Source: Setomelanomma holmii (Eukaryota; Ascomycota; Dothideomycetes; Pleosporales; Phaeosphaeriaceae). Taken from it: 64,000 nt of DNA. The DNA lies in NCBI GenBank assembly GCA_010015745.1, contig ML978208.1, forward strand, positions 124,001 through 188,000, in the 5' to 3' direction. Below are positions 43,602 through 53,785 of this stretch, piece by piece. Under the pieces are notes generated by a model, which was not told the DNA's origin, searched no databases, and saw only the letters and a list, made by a program, of their open reading frames with translations. Position 1 is the first letter of the stretch; each line of letters opens with the position of its first letter. The translations under genes and the position numbers were made by a program.

Positions 43602-44287
43602 GCACGGATCATAAGAAGCACCGCAAGAACGCTTGGTGTATGCTTTGAGAGGTTCTAGTGAGAGCTTGTGAGTTGAGTTGCTCTTGCACGTCTTGCTTGC
43701 TGTTGTGGAAGCCAGCCAAGTGCTGCTGCAAAGCGAGAGTTGGAGGAGTCAACAGAGGTGGGCGTAGCATTATACCACATGATATACACAAAAGGTTCTG
43801 CGCCATGTTCGAGGCACACAATGAGTATGAGTTGGATCAGCCTTACATCGGGGTTTGACCAATGACGTTCCGTCCGTCGGTGAACGTGCGGGGCTGTGCA
43901 GGCCAGGCGGCGCCCCATCTGATCAGCCACGCGAAAGCCGGCCGAGTCGTGACGCTCACGTCCGCAGCCATCACACCAGCCGTCCACCTTTGGCATTCGC
44001 TGTCTCAAATCCAAGTTGTTGCCCCTCTCCATGGTCACCGAGATATAGTATATTCTCGACGCCACTATAACACCTGCGTAAAGGTGGCAAGTATACACAT
44101 GTAATCAGAGGCTCGACAAGACATGTATTATAGAGCGTATAAGGTCAATGGGGATTTGAAAGCATAGGTAATTGTTACCTCAAGTCCCAGAACTACTCCT
44201 TTGTCCTTCACGATGGCTATATCACTTGTCTTGCAGAAGAGGTCTGTGTACCACACGTGCACTATAATGGTACATCCATTAATGCTG
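43602..44287. other. Intergenic between arrestin-like genes
   Basis: About 690 bp containing the promoter of the intact arrestin-like gene. Frames on both strands (43655-44098) are unrecognised. Confidence 0.45.
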
Positions 44288-45868
44288 TCAGTCTACTGTC
44301 TTCTCATCCACGAAGGTTCGATCCACGCCACATCTGACAGCTTCATCATACGTGGATGGATGCGGCGGCAACCCAACACTATCCATACCGTAGCTTGGTG
44401 GACTCCGGGACACCCGCATATCTGGAGGATGACCATTCGCGGTCGGCTGAATTCTATGACCTGGAACATTCGATCTGGCTGCTGTTGCCAAATGAAGACC
44501 TTGTCCGATGAATATACCTGACGAGATTCGAATAGGTGTGCGAAGCTGAGCTAGCAATACGCGGTCAGCTTTACTCTAGTCATATATATTAGCGCGTCTC
44601 GAATTACCCTGGCGTCATGCAAATAGCTCACCATTGCTCCATTTCGACATTGCAGACCCATTCATATTTCAACTTCATAATTTCGCGCTACGCCACAGAC
44701 TTCGAAGCTTGGAACCACCTCTATAGGCAATTGCTTATTCGCCCATAAAGCCGAATCGACTTCGCACTCCGAGTCTGCCTCTACTTGCGCGTCGAGAAGC
44801 TTGATATTGAGATTGCCTCGACTGACGACCGTCCAGCAGTTGAATTCTATTCTTTTCGTGCCTCCAACCTCGACGTCGGTGTAGAAGGTATAAATATTTG
44901 AAGGCTTTGCAGACACAAGTCATGTGAAGTGGAGTATCTTTGTTTAACGTGGAGGCGCATGGCGATTGTGCGGTTTTATGAGAGCATTTAGGCCAGAGGA
45001 TGGCTTGTTGTGATTACCACGTGGGCTGTTTCACGTGTGGTCGATACAAGGTGTGAATCTCGAGGCGACCTTCGATGGCTGTTCGGCGGCAATGGAGTCG
45101 ATGAGCCAATAATTTTGACGGTAATGAATTTAATACAGGAAGACGCAGGGTCCGGTAAGGGCGTGAGCAGCAACTGTGTATCGAACGACCAGATGGTAAT
45201 CGGAAAGGACTACAGAATATTAGTGATGCATCAGTTGATGTGGCTGTTCTAAGGGCTTGCCTTCTTTGTCGTAGAGTTGAAGATGGTGTGCATAGTTGTG
45301 ACTGCAACTTGAATTTGGTAAGACACCTCAACACCTTCGACGAGATCTTTCATAGATGGCGGATAGTCCCATGCGTGACTACAGGGCATTTCCAGGCCAC
45401 CCTGAAACACCGGAGAATTAGGAGGGCACCAACAGCCGTCCGGTGATTCGGGCATCTGTGGGAGGACTCGTCACGCACAGTCTTTCGAGGTCGCTCCTAT
45501 TTTGAACTTACACTCAGAGTAAAGTAAAAGCTATGGTAACCAAAGTGCAAAGTAGCAGGGTGGCGTTTCGGGCCATCTTGAAGCACATGTGGAACAGCCA
45601 CTTGTGTTTCGTGGACGATCTAATAACCTTGTGAACGTTTTGCCCAGGGAAATCAAGAGCCAGACCTTACTCGGTGCTTTTCTTGAATTTTTCGAGTTCC
45701 CGAAAAACCAGTGGCGTTGTTTGACTTGAGGACGCTCTCGCCTTCCAGACTCACAACCAGTCGTGAGACCGTGATAGCACCTGGGCAATACAGAACGATA
45801 TTTCCGTAGATTGTGTCGCCGTTCGTGAAGATCGAATCACAGCGATCAAGTTCGATGGCGATATCCAT
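44288..45868 (-). pseudogene. Second arrestin-like gene, probably decayed
   Basis: The 5' part splices well. Exon 1 begins MDIAIELDRCDSIFTNGDTI and GNIVLYCPGAITVSRLVVSL. Intron 45620-45670 (GTAAGG...ATTAG) leads to a 108-nt exon (IVHETQVAVPHVLQDGPKRH). Intron 45456-45511 (GTAAGT...CACAG) leads to MPESPDGCWCPPNSPVFQGG and EGVEVSYQIQVAVTT. Beyond about 45300 the signal jumps between frames: QLYDKEGKPLEQPHQ, then SDYHLVVRYTVAAHALTGP, then TDVEVGGTKRIEFNCWTVVS. The latter has an out-of-frame continuation (KYEWVCNVEMEQ). A tail at 44557-44288 ends in GLPPHPSTYDEAVR, like arrestin C-tails. Several stops separate these pieces and I could not join them by canonical introns. A functional multi-exon gene is not excluded. 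Confidence 0.55.
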
Positions 45869-46777
45869 ACCATGGAAAGGCCTGGTGGAGCCTTTTTCGT
45901 CGATGTAGGGCGGCCTCCAGCTCCACGTTAGGAGCGGTACCGACCCGAGACATTCTCGCCTAGTGTTTGACACAATGCCATTGTCCCGTTAGCATAGCTG
46001 CATGGTCGCCAGTTGTCTACCGATGCGCAGCCTACAACCCTCATAAGAGTTATAGCCATTTTCCAACCTCCTTGAAATCCACTACACTCCTAATGCATTT
46101 AATACTACCACCTCCTGCGCTCACAGCTGTCTCACATCGATATATTCATCGTCGTTGTGTTGCATACGGGCGTGCAGGACGTACAGGTATTCATCGCGTG
46201 CAGCACCAGATGGCTATGGGTTCATCGAAGTTCTGGAAGACACATTTCGAGACGTGCACTCTCGTAAGGATCTTCGGCAATACCCCTTAGACGTGAGGGC
46301 ACTATGAGATACGGATGAAGTAGGAGTAATGCGCATAGCAACCAGCAGATGGTCTCGTTATTAAGACGAGCTTTCGCAATTCTTCCGGTATCTGGGCATT
46401 TCACGAAGTGGTATTGCGACAACTTCAACGAACATATCGTGACAGTGCCTGCGTCCCAATGTCGATTCGGTTTCCGCTGAAGGCTGCATATGACTGCCAG
46501 GCATGGAAGTGTCGTCTTGGTTGAAGCTGAGGACAGACCCTCCCGAGTCATGGTGGTGGAGCTCACGACTCACGAGTATGTACCAATCGGCCCGGATCTA
46601 CCTGACTACCCCGATGAAGATTCCTGTACCGGATGGCTTGATAGGATTTTGATCTGATAAATTTTCGTTGAACGCGTGTTCGGCTGATGGTGTTTAAAGT
46701 GAGCGTGTAGTCGCTGATCTTATTTGATCATCTCTCGACCATCACTTGACGCCTACGAAGACCCAATCATCACAGTC
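45869..46777. other. Interval with unassigned minus-strand frames
   Basis: About 900 bp. Overlapping minus-strand frames at 46222-46566 and 46361-46573 look weakly protein-like (for example SAETESTLGRRHCHDMFVEV), but no family is recognised and the frames conflict. This could be a further gene remnant. Confidence 0.35.
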
Positions 46778-48493
46778 ATGGTTTCAGGGATGGGAGCAAC
46801 ACACTCCGGAGACGATGTTGCTAGCAACGAGAAGGACCAAGCTGTATTGGTTAGAACGAAGACCGTAGAGGTCGTTGTTGGGCGTAGCGACGCGTCCGCA
46901 GACAATGAAACCCACAGTGGAAGGTCTTCGCTGGTACCTCTACGCATGAAGTTAATTTCCGTACTTCTCGTAACCGCAGTTGGTTTTGGATCGTACTGGA
47001 GCTCAGGCGTGACAGGTGCGATGGAGACCACATTGAAGAAAGTAGGTCCTCACGTATGAAGCTGTGCTGGAGATTACCCACACTGACTCAGATTGACGCA
47101 GCAACTCCACATCAACAACGCACAATACGCAGTCCTCGAAGCCAGCCAGGACTTCATGGTAACGGCCCTGATCCTCGTCAGCGGTCTTGTGACTGATCGG
47201 ATTGGTGGCGCAAGTAAGTCGAGTCCCTTCTACATGGTCGTGTTACATGCTAATCATCTCGTGTCAGGCGCTATGCTCTGGAGCAATGCTATCTTTCCCG
47301 TAGGTGCTATTTTCATAGCGGCGGCCACGACCATTCGCTCGTACAAGTTCATAATCTTTTGAATAGTAGTCCAATCTTTTGGCGACATTGCGACGCAAGT
47401 TGCACAGTACAAAGTGTTCAGCTCTTGGTTTGCGCCCTCAAAAGGATTCGCCTCGACCTTGGGCTTCGAATTGGGAATCGGCAAAATTGGGTCCTTTGTC
47501 GGTAAAGCGACGGCGAACATGATAGCCAAGAAGACGGGGGACTTCAGCTGGGTCTACTGGACAGCGGTTTTCATGAACCTCTTCACGAATGTCGTAACCG
47601 TAGTTTTCTGGTTCTTCACTCGCTGGTGTCAGTAGATGTATGGTGGAATGCAAGATCCAGCAACGGGCGAAGAATTGACGGAAAAGAGCAAAAAGTTCGA
47701 GATCGGCAAGACATTGAGGCTTCCTTGGACCTTCTGGACTGTGATCGCTTTCTCGCTCTTTCAGACCAGCACCGCAATTGTCTACTCTCAAAATGCGACC
47801 GAGATGGCTGAGCAACGATTCGACATTGATGCTGTCACTGCCGGGTAGTACTCAGCAATGTCTCAATACCTTGGCTTCTTCTTGGTGCCTTTGGTCGCGG
47901 TTTTCGTCGACCTCCTTGGGAATCGATTAACCTTGATGCTCGTCTGTGGGGTAGGCATGCTCCTGTCTATGTGTCTGGCGGCTTGGGGCCCCACGATAGG
48001 AGGTACAGCAGCGTCGTTCGGCATCTATGCGGTCGCTTCGTCCTTCGGTCCTACCGTCATTATCGACAGCATTCGTACGTCCATGAGGTACCAAGAAGTT
48101 TTCGGCTCTGGCTATTCGATCAAGATAGCTGTGAACAACAGCATGAACATCATCGTCCGGATTATTACCGGCGTCATTCAGGACCGCGACAACGATTCTT
48201 ACGACAATGTTGTTGTCGTTTACGTTGTGCTCGCAGCCGGCTCAGTTGTCGTTGCGAGCGCACTGTTCGGGTGCAGCTTCTGGCACATGGACGCAATGAT
48301 CCTGCAGTGGACGAAGAAGCAGAGATCGAGGAAGGGAGACTTGATCAATGAGCGCAAAGAGGCATCCGAGAGCGGTACCGATGGTTTGAGGAACAAGAAA
48401 GTTGGCATGATCCTGTTTGGATCTGTGCTAGTGCTCACAGCTGGTGCTTGGACTGCTTACTTTTGGGGCGTCGCGACCAGCAACAATGACTGA
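46778..48493 (+). pseudogene. Major-facilitator-type transporter with three in-frame stops
   Basis: Exon 1 (46778-47041, MVSGMGATHSGDD...) joins, via a 60-nt intron (GTAGGT...GCAG, phase 0), to QLHINNAQYAVLEASQDFMV. A second intron 47214-47267 (54 nt, phase 1) joins GGA to SAMLWSNAIFPVGAIFIAAA. From there one frame runs to 48493, interrupted by TGA 47360-47362, TAG 47633-47635 and TAG 47846-47848. On both sides the protein is clearly continuous: VQSFGDIATQVAQYKVFSSW, GFELGIGKIGSFVGKATANM, WTAVFMNLFTNVVTVVFWFF, then QTSTAIVYSQNATEMAEQRF and SQYLGFFLVPLVAVFVDLLG. There are about ten hydrophobic segments. Substrate unknown. Stop read-through or reassignment is very unlikely, since other genes use these stops normally. 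Confidence 0.85.
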
Positions 48494-49071
48494 GCGCGAA
48501 GAAGCCGCGGCTCTCGTGAAGAGTATAACACCAGATGACACCAGATGACACCAATGTGACCTTTTTCGAGTCGGTCGCTGTCTTCTGAAACCATTGTAGC
48601 TTTCCTTCATTGGTTGGCATCGCAGTATGTAGCCAGCCACTCCAGCGTTTGCGTTCGTGCATCGACCTTGCAGATATCATCTATACGCCTTAGTGGGTAC
48701 ATGATGCCTATGTTCAAGTGATGCGAGCCAAGCGGGAGATAGGAACATCCGGGTTCCATCAGACGGCAAAGATGAAATCGATGTGTCAAGCCAAGATGTC
48801 GCGATAGAGGTTTCGGTGATGAGGAGACGGAGCGCCACCCCACTTTCCGCCTTATCGAGCCTCGTCTGCACCTTCCGCCTCCGGCAGGAGCCCCTCCCCG
48901 CAACACGACGGCATCTCGCCATGGCCGAGCGACGGACATGGCCGCGGGAACGCGCATGTCACCGATCTAGACCCTGATACTCTAGTAGATGTGCTCTGAA
49001 CGTCCACAAAGCCTTCATAGCCTTTTCTGCTACTCTTGTTCCTTCGACAGCTGCTCTCTGCGCGATTGGCA
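48494..49071. other. Intergenic, with a short tandem repeat
   Basis: About 580 bp. Contains a 10-bp unit CCAGATGACA repeated twice plus a partial third at about 48531-48553. Otherwise I see only the promoter of the oxygenase gene. Confidence 0.5.
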
Positions 49072-50203
49072 ATGGCAGGCACGACTGTCGAACAAGCAGT
49101 CTCCAAGGACGACTTGATCATTCCGGTCGGCTCAAGGCTCCGTGCTATCATGTGTAGCTGCGCTAACACGCGACAGTTGATCGACTTCGGGCAGTTCCTA
49201 TCCAACAATCCTTCAACAAAGAAAGCCACCGCCGACGCCGTCCTCGAGGGCTTCCAGAAGGCCGGCTTCATCTACCTTAAGAACCACGGCATATCGCCCT
49301 CCACCGTATCGACTGTCTTCTCGCACAGCGCAAAGTTCTTCGCACGACCAAAAGACCAGAAAGATGCGCTCGCTTGGTACTCGGCTGCAGCGAATAGAGG
49401 GTACACAGCACAAGGACGAGAGAAGCTCGTCGTGCTGGAAGAGACTGGCACAGAGGAAGAATTGCGCAAGACGGTACCAGACCTGAAAGAGAGCTTGGAA
49501 ATTGGCCGCGATGACCAGCCTGATACACCCAACATGTGGCCAAGCGGGGACGAGGAAGCCAAGGTGTTCAAGAAAGAGATGCTGGGGTTCTTCGGGACAT
49601 GCAAGAGCTTGCATATGCAGGTCATGAGGGCGGTTGCATTGGGCATGGGCATTGAAGAAAGCTGGTTCGACGGTTTTACCGATGCAGGAGACAACACGTT
49701 GCGATTGCTCCACTACCCGAGCGTATCAAAGAAAATATTCAAGCGCAATGACGGACAGTTGCAGGTCAGAGCAGGAGAGCACAGTGACTATGGTATTTGC
49801 TTCGTGTTTTGAGCCTGGGCGCCCAGTTGACACCTTGACAGGCTCCATCACCCTTCTCTTCCAAGACGCCCGTGGCGGCTTGCAAGTGCGCTCACCCAAA
49901 GGCACGTTTGTCGACGCCACGCCCATCGAAGATACTATTGTAGTCAATGCAGGCGATCTGCTTGAGCGTTGGTCGAACGACACCATCAAATCGACAAAGC
50001 ACCGAGTAGTGGAGCCGCCGCCTAAACCAGAGGATGCTGACAAGGACGAATATCCGCCGAGGTACTCCATAGCGTACTTCTGCAACCCCAACTACGAGCG
50101 CATGATTGAAGCCATACCTGGAACGTGCGAAGACGCAGGGAGAAAATACGGAGACGTAGCGAGCGGGGAGTACATAATAGGCCGACTGACGGCGACGTAC
50201 TGA
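49072..50203 (+). CDS. 2-oxoglutarate/Fe(II)-dependent oxygenase (isopenicillin N synthase-like)
   Basis: Exons 49072-49125, 49177-49792 and 49842-50203 give 343 aa. The first intron (GTCGGC...GCTAAC...CGACAG, 51 nt) has no stop and keeps frame. Splicing yields LIIPLIDFGQFL, the usual N-terminal motif, in place of a 17-residue insert. The second intron (GTATTT...TGACAG, 49 nt, phase 1) joins GEHSDYG to SITLLFQDARGGLQV. The iron ligands are His and Asp of EHSDYG and the distal His of STKHRVV. The 2-oxoglutarate-binding Arg is in PPRYSIAYFCNP (RxS). AGFIYLKNHGI is the conserved DIOX_N segment. Intact and well spliced, it could be primary or secondary metabolism; the substrate is unknown and no biosynthetic cluster surrounds it. 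Confidence 0.88.
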
Positions 50204-50905
50204 GGCTTAGGCTGAATGGCTGTGTGCTTTCCCACACGTGTACATAGAGATCCTTCGTGTGCATGCCTCTATCTTACTGTCCGACGTCAACGACAGGACG
50301 CGGTTGCTCGTCTCCATGAATGAGCGGCTTTCTTCGAAGCTCAGCCAATGGCGAGCGACTCAACGGAAACAGACAACATGATACAATGGAGCGCCACCTA
50401 CACGAAGACGAAGATGCCAGGCGAAATCATTGACAATTGCTAAGCTCTGACATTTCCTCGGCGAGCGTCTACGATCCCACAACAACGATTCGAAGACGTC
50501 CTTGCTTCCGTACAGGGCGAAGTAGCAGGCGACACGAATAATTTGAGGCCAGCCAGCCTATAACATCGACCTGCCTTCGTCCTTGCCCGCTTTCTTTTCT
50601 TCTGATCATTCCACTGCATTCTTCCATGGAGACTACTACCTCAGTTCTCTGCAGCTTGTGTTTGATCCGCCGCCACGTCGTCGACCCCAAATTTGTGATT
50701 CTGCTTCACAATCACTAAATTCTAATTTAGCGAGTGGGGATCAGCTCACGTAGGACACAGATGATTGTAAAGCTCACAAGCTTGCGTCTCAAATCTCTCC
50801 GATAAGCAGATAAGCAGGATCACTAAAAGTAGCGAGGCTGGGTTCGAGAAGTCGGGAAGAAACGTATCATCCCAAACACGGTTATCATTGAGATCCTGTA
50901 CACGT
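50204..50905. other. Convergent 3' flanks, no gene seen
   Basis: About 700 bp. One minus-strand frame of 73 codons (50469-50690) is unrecognised. Confidence 0.5.
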
Positions 50906-51709
50906 TCACGCCGAACCGCCAGGGCTTCTGCCGAGCCAGCGTCCCACTCGGTCTGTCGAAGGGCTTTCTGGCCTTCTTCTACGAACCATGTCGTTATCTC
51001 GGGCTAACAACAAATTGAGATTGACATCACGTATCTCCCATTCGTGAGGATCAAAAGAACGCTTGTGACCATTCTCGCAGTGTTCCCTGAACCAAGAGAC
51101 ACGATCGTTAATCTTCTTCGCTTTGCTTCTAAAGGCTTTCTTGAGGCTCTCCCAACCCATCATGCCACCACAATCTTCAGCTACAGGATGGCTCGAGCCC
51201 GCATAGCAGAAGATGTTTTGGTCGTCCTGCACGCGCATGGCTGTTCTCAAACTCTGGTCTGCTTTGCCAAGAAATAGGATGCGATGTTCCCATCCATCAC
51301 CAAGGCCGTATTCGTATGTGACTTCAGTTTTCGTCGAAAAGTCTGGACTGTCGTACACCTCTCGCAGGGTATGGTCTCGTGAGAGCCAGGTCCTTCCAGA
51401 CGTTGACATGATATCAAGCTCTTCCTCATCCGCGATAATGCACAACTCAGCATTGAGCGCAGCGTCGTGCAAGTACTCCATGAGCGTGTTCACGCTCGCC
51501 ACAGTTCTACCGCCCGCCGGAGGCTCAGGTAGGTCATCGAACGCGTCCGGCTGTCGCACATGAAACTGCCAGCAATGGACGCTAGCCCAACCGAATGCAA
51601 TCTGCAGAGCTTAGTGAAACTTATGGGAAGAGAAGTTCGACGGTATACAGATGTGGCGCTGAACAAGAGGATCCGAGACGCCATCCAACGTCACCATGAA
51701 AAGATAAGA
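50906..51709 (-). pseudogene. pRiA4b ORF-3-like protein with an in-frame stop
   Basis: One minus-strand frame carries a whole pRiA4b ORF-3-like (IS1096 TnpR passenger-like) domain. The start is SYLFMVTLDGVSDPLVQRHI (from 51709), with CIPSNFSSHKFH. A TAA follows at 51611-51613, where the family has an acidic or polar residue. Then, in the same frame, come ALQIAFGWASVHCWQFHVRQ, VTYEYGLGDGWEHRILFLGK and HPVAEDCGGMMGWESLKKAF, ending at 50906 in a basic Pro/Ser-rich tail. The domain occurs in plasmids, transposons and some fungal proteins; its function is unclear. The remaining open frame after the stop lacks an ATG for the first part of the domain. A short intron removing the TAA was sought but not found. 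Confidence 0.6.
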
Positions 51710-52034
51710 GTCGACGTCTGTTGTCTCGCGTTCTTCCCTAGACGAACTCGATGTTGATGAAGCGGCTTTCCTGATGGGTTTCTTTGGCTGTCTCTGCGAT
51801 TGCTCTGTACAAGTGGGTCTGCTCGTGACGTCGCTCTCGTTGCTCTACTTGCTTTCGGCATAGCATTCGACGGTCACGGGTTGTTTGTATGAGTGCAAGG
51901 TGCCAAAGATACATTGACTTTAGGAGAGATTGAGTCTGAACTCGCCCTAACAAAAAAAAAGTACCATGACGTGAACGCGTCACGCGTTGGCCAATGAAGA
52001 TGCTTGCCGGCAGCCGATCTCCAAGCGCGCCAGC
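51710..52034. other. Upstream region of the pRiA4b-like gene
   Basis: A minus-strand frame, 51738-51983, with a charged stretch (KQVEQRERRHEQTHLYRA), and an overlapping frame (QPKKPIRKAASSTSSSSREE) leading into the domain may encode its N-terminus. The exact start is unresolved. A run of nine A residues lies at about 51952. Confidence 0.35.
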
Positions 52035-52331
52035 ATGGACCCTCTCGACCTCACACCTTCAACAGCGATTGAGGTATGTCGCCTTCTCAAGCTCCCATCT
52101 TGTCAGCTCAGCAGCTTCGCATTCGCTGACGTTCATCGTAAAGCTTGTGTCACCTCAATTGATGAGCCTGAGGTTGCGCGCAATCTCGCTACCATATGGT
52201 TGTGCCGTCTTAAAATAGCTGTCCTACATTATGGTCATCACGAACATCTGCTTGATCTCCACGAGATCACCGGGAGCTACGCCGACTGGGTTGAGATGAT
52301 TCCTCTTCGAATTACAGCAACACAGCCATAG
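52035..52331 (+). CDS. Possible small protein, unknown
   Basis: ATG-initiated 98-codon frame (MDPLDLTPSTAIEVCRLLKL then DEPEVARNLATIWLCRLKIA and a Glu/His-rich end). It is not antisense to any recognised gene and has reasonable composition, but no domain is recognised. It may be chance. Confidence 0.35.
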   Translation: MDPLDLTPSTAIEVCRLLKLPSCQLSSFAFADVHRKACVTSIDEPEVARNLATIWLCRLKIAVLHYGHHEHLLDLHEITGSYADWVEMIPLRITATQP

Positions 52332-53785
52332 GATCGATGAAAAAAGGGCAGGCGCAAACTACCCGCAGATTTGACGACAAAGATACGCATCAAAAGACAT
52401 CCTTCTTGCCACTTGCTGACCGAGGCCAAGCGCAGCAGAATCCTGCTACACTCTTTGTCGATCGCTCACTACGCAAGTCAGACTTGTCATATGATATGAG
52501 CTCCATCCAGATGTGAGACAGTACTCAAAGGCGAACGATTGTCTTCAAGAAGCACATATCAAGCTTGCCTCCAAAGAGTGCAGCATAAACGCCCTCCAAG
52601 AAGTACAACATCCTCAACCCGATGATGGACTGCTACTTCTGGGCTAGCTCGGGGGACCGCACTGCCGTACTGGACGGTGAACGTGCGGGCGTGTTCATGA
52701 TGCTATCGAATCGTACTGCCCGCATTCAAGACCCGTCGGGACAGGATCACCGTCTTGGATGGACAAGCGAAACCTAAGCAGCGTCTATAACGAGCCATTA
52801 ATGCAGAAATAGTCGACGTAGCTCGGTGGGACTGACGCGTTGGAACCGAGATTCGCGCCCGGAGACTTTTTCTCCAGAGGGTTGAGAACGAGTTTTCTGA
52901 AGAAAGAGAGAGGTGAGGGCGAGGACCAGCAATTATAGGCAACTGTCTGGGGACGCTAGCGTCAGCCACGTGATCTGTAAGGAGGGTCCGGGCGTAGGCC
53001 AAGGTGGCTGGGAAGCGCGAGAGCAAACGGGTGAATCAGTGTGACTCAAAGGGTTTGTTGAAATTGCGAGTTAAAACACGTGTCAGTTCCACTAGCTTAG
53101 CAACGACTCGTTTGGAGCCAACTTGGAAATTGCTTTGCGTTAAACGAGATCACCACCTTCGAAATCTGCTCCATCTAGCCGATAGCTCAGTGCTTTGTCC
53201 GATCGAAGTAGAAGAAGAACAACAAGGTCTCGACACCCGCCATCATTGGGATCCGGTCCGACCAATACAAAAAAGCTTTGGAAGAGGAGAGGGCCGCTCA
53301 TCGAAAGACCAAGGAAGAGAATGTGCGACTGAGTGGATTGTTAGTGGGGGCGAATAAGGAGCTCAAGGCCGCAGAGCTTGACGCGCACCCCATGGCCCCG
53401 GCGCTGGGGTAGGAAGGCTTTCGAGCGCTTTCAAGTCGATCAGGGCTCGCGTCACACCGACAATAGCTACCATTATATCGAATTCGTCCACCCTCCAAGT
53501 TTCCAGAGCCAATCAGATCGCATACCTTCGTCACCATCTCCTGCACATGCATGTTTGTGAGCTCACACAATGAGCATCACTCACGCAGAAGTCAAGGAAA
53601 GGGCATGGCTAGGAGGCTGTCAAGTCTATATCTAGCACCAAAATTCTCGCCACTGTGTGGCACAAAGCTGTCCCGAAAGCAGATTCGGCTGCTTCCATGC
53701 TCTCTGGCCGTTTTGTATGCACCCAAGAGAGCATTCAAATCGCTGTTTGACGAGAGTAAGCAATGAAGTTAGAGCGCCTATGAAC
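52332..53785. other. Gene-poor interval with a coiled-coil-like fragment
   Basis: About 1.45 kb. A plus-strand segment at about 53242-53412 reads DQYKKALEEERAAHRKTKEE, then NVRLSGLLVGANKELKAAEL before a TAG. Its heptad character suggests an exon or remnant of a coiled-coil gene, but no start or partner exon is clear. Confidence 0.4.

Noticed and set aside
44308..44330. GGTTCGATCC, resembling a tRNA B box
   Set aside because: No A box or cloverleaf upstream, and it lies inside the arrestin C-tail coding sequence.
47360..47848. Stop-codon reassignment or selenocysteine as an explanation for the in-frame stops
   Set aside because: Two different stop codons are involved, and intact genes in the window end normally at TGA, TAG and TAA.
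46778..50203. Secondary-metabolite cluster (transporter plus oxygenase)
   Set aside because: The transporter is broken, and no backbone synthase or regulator lies nearby; the PLP decarboxylase is 6 kb away with unrelated genes between.
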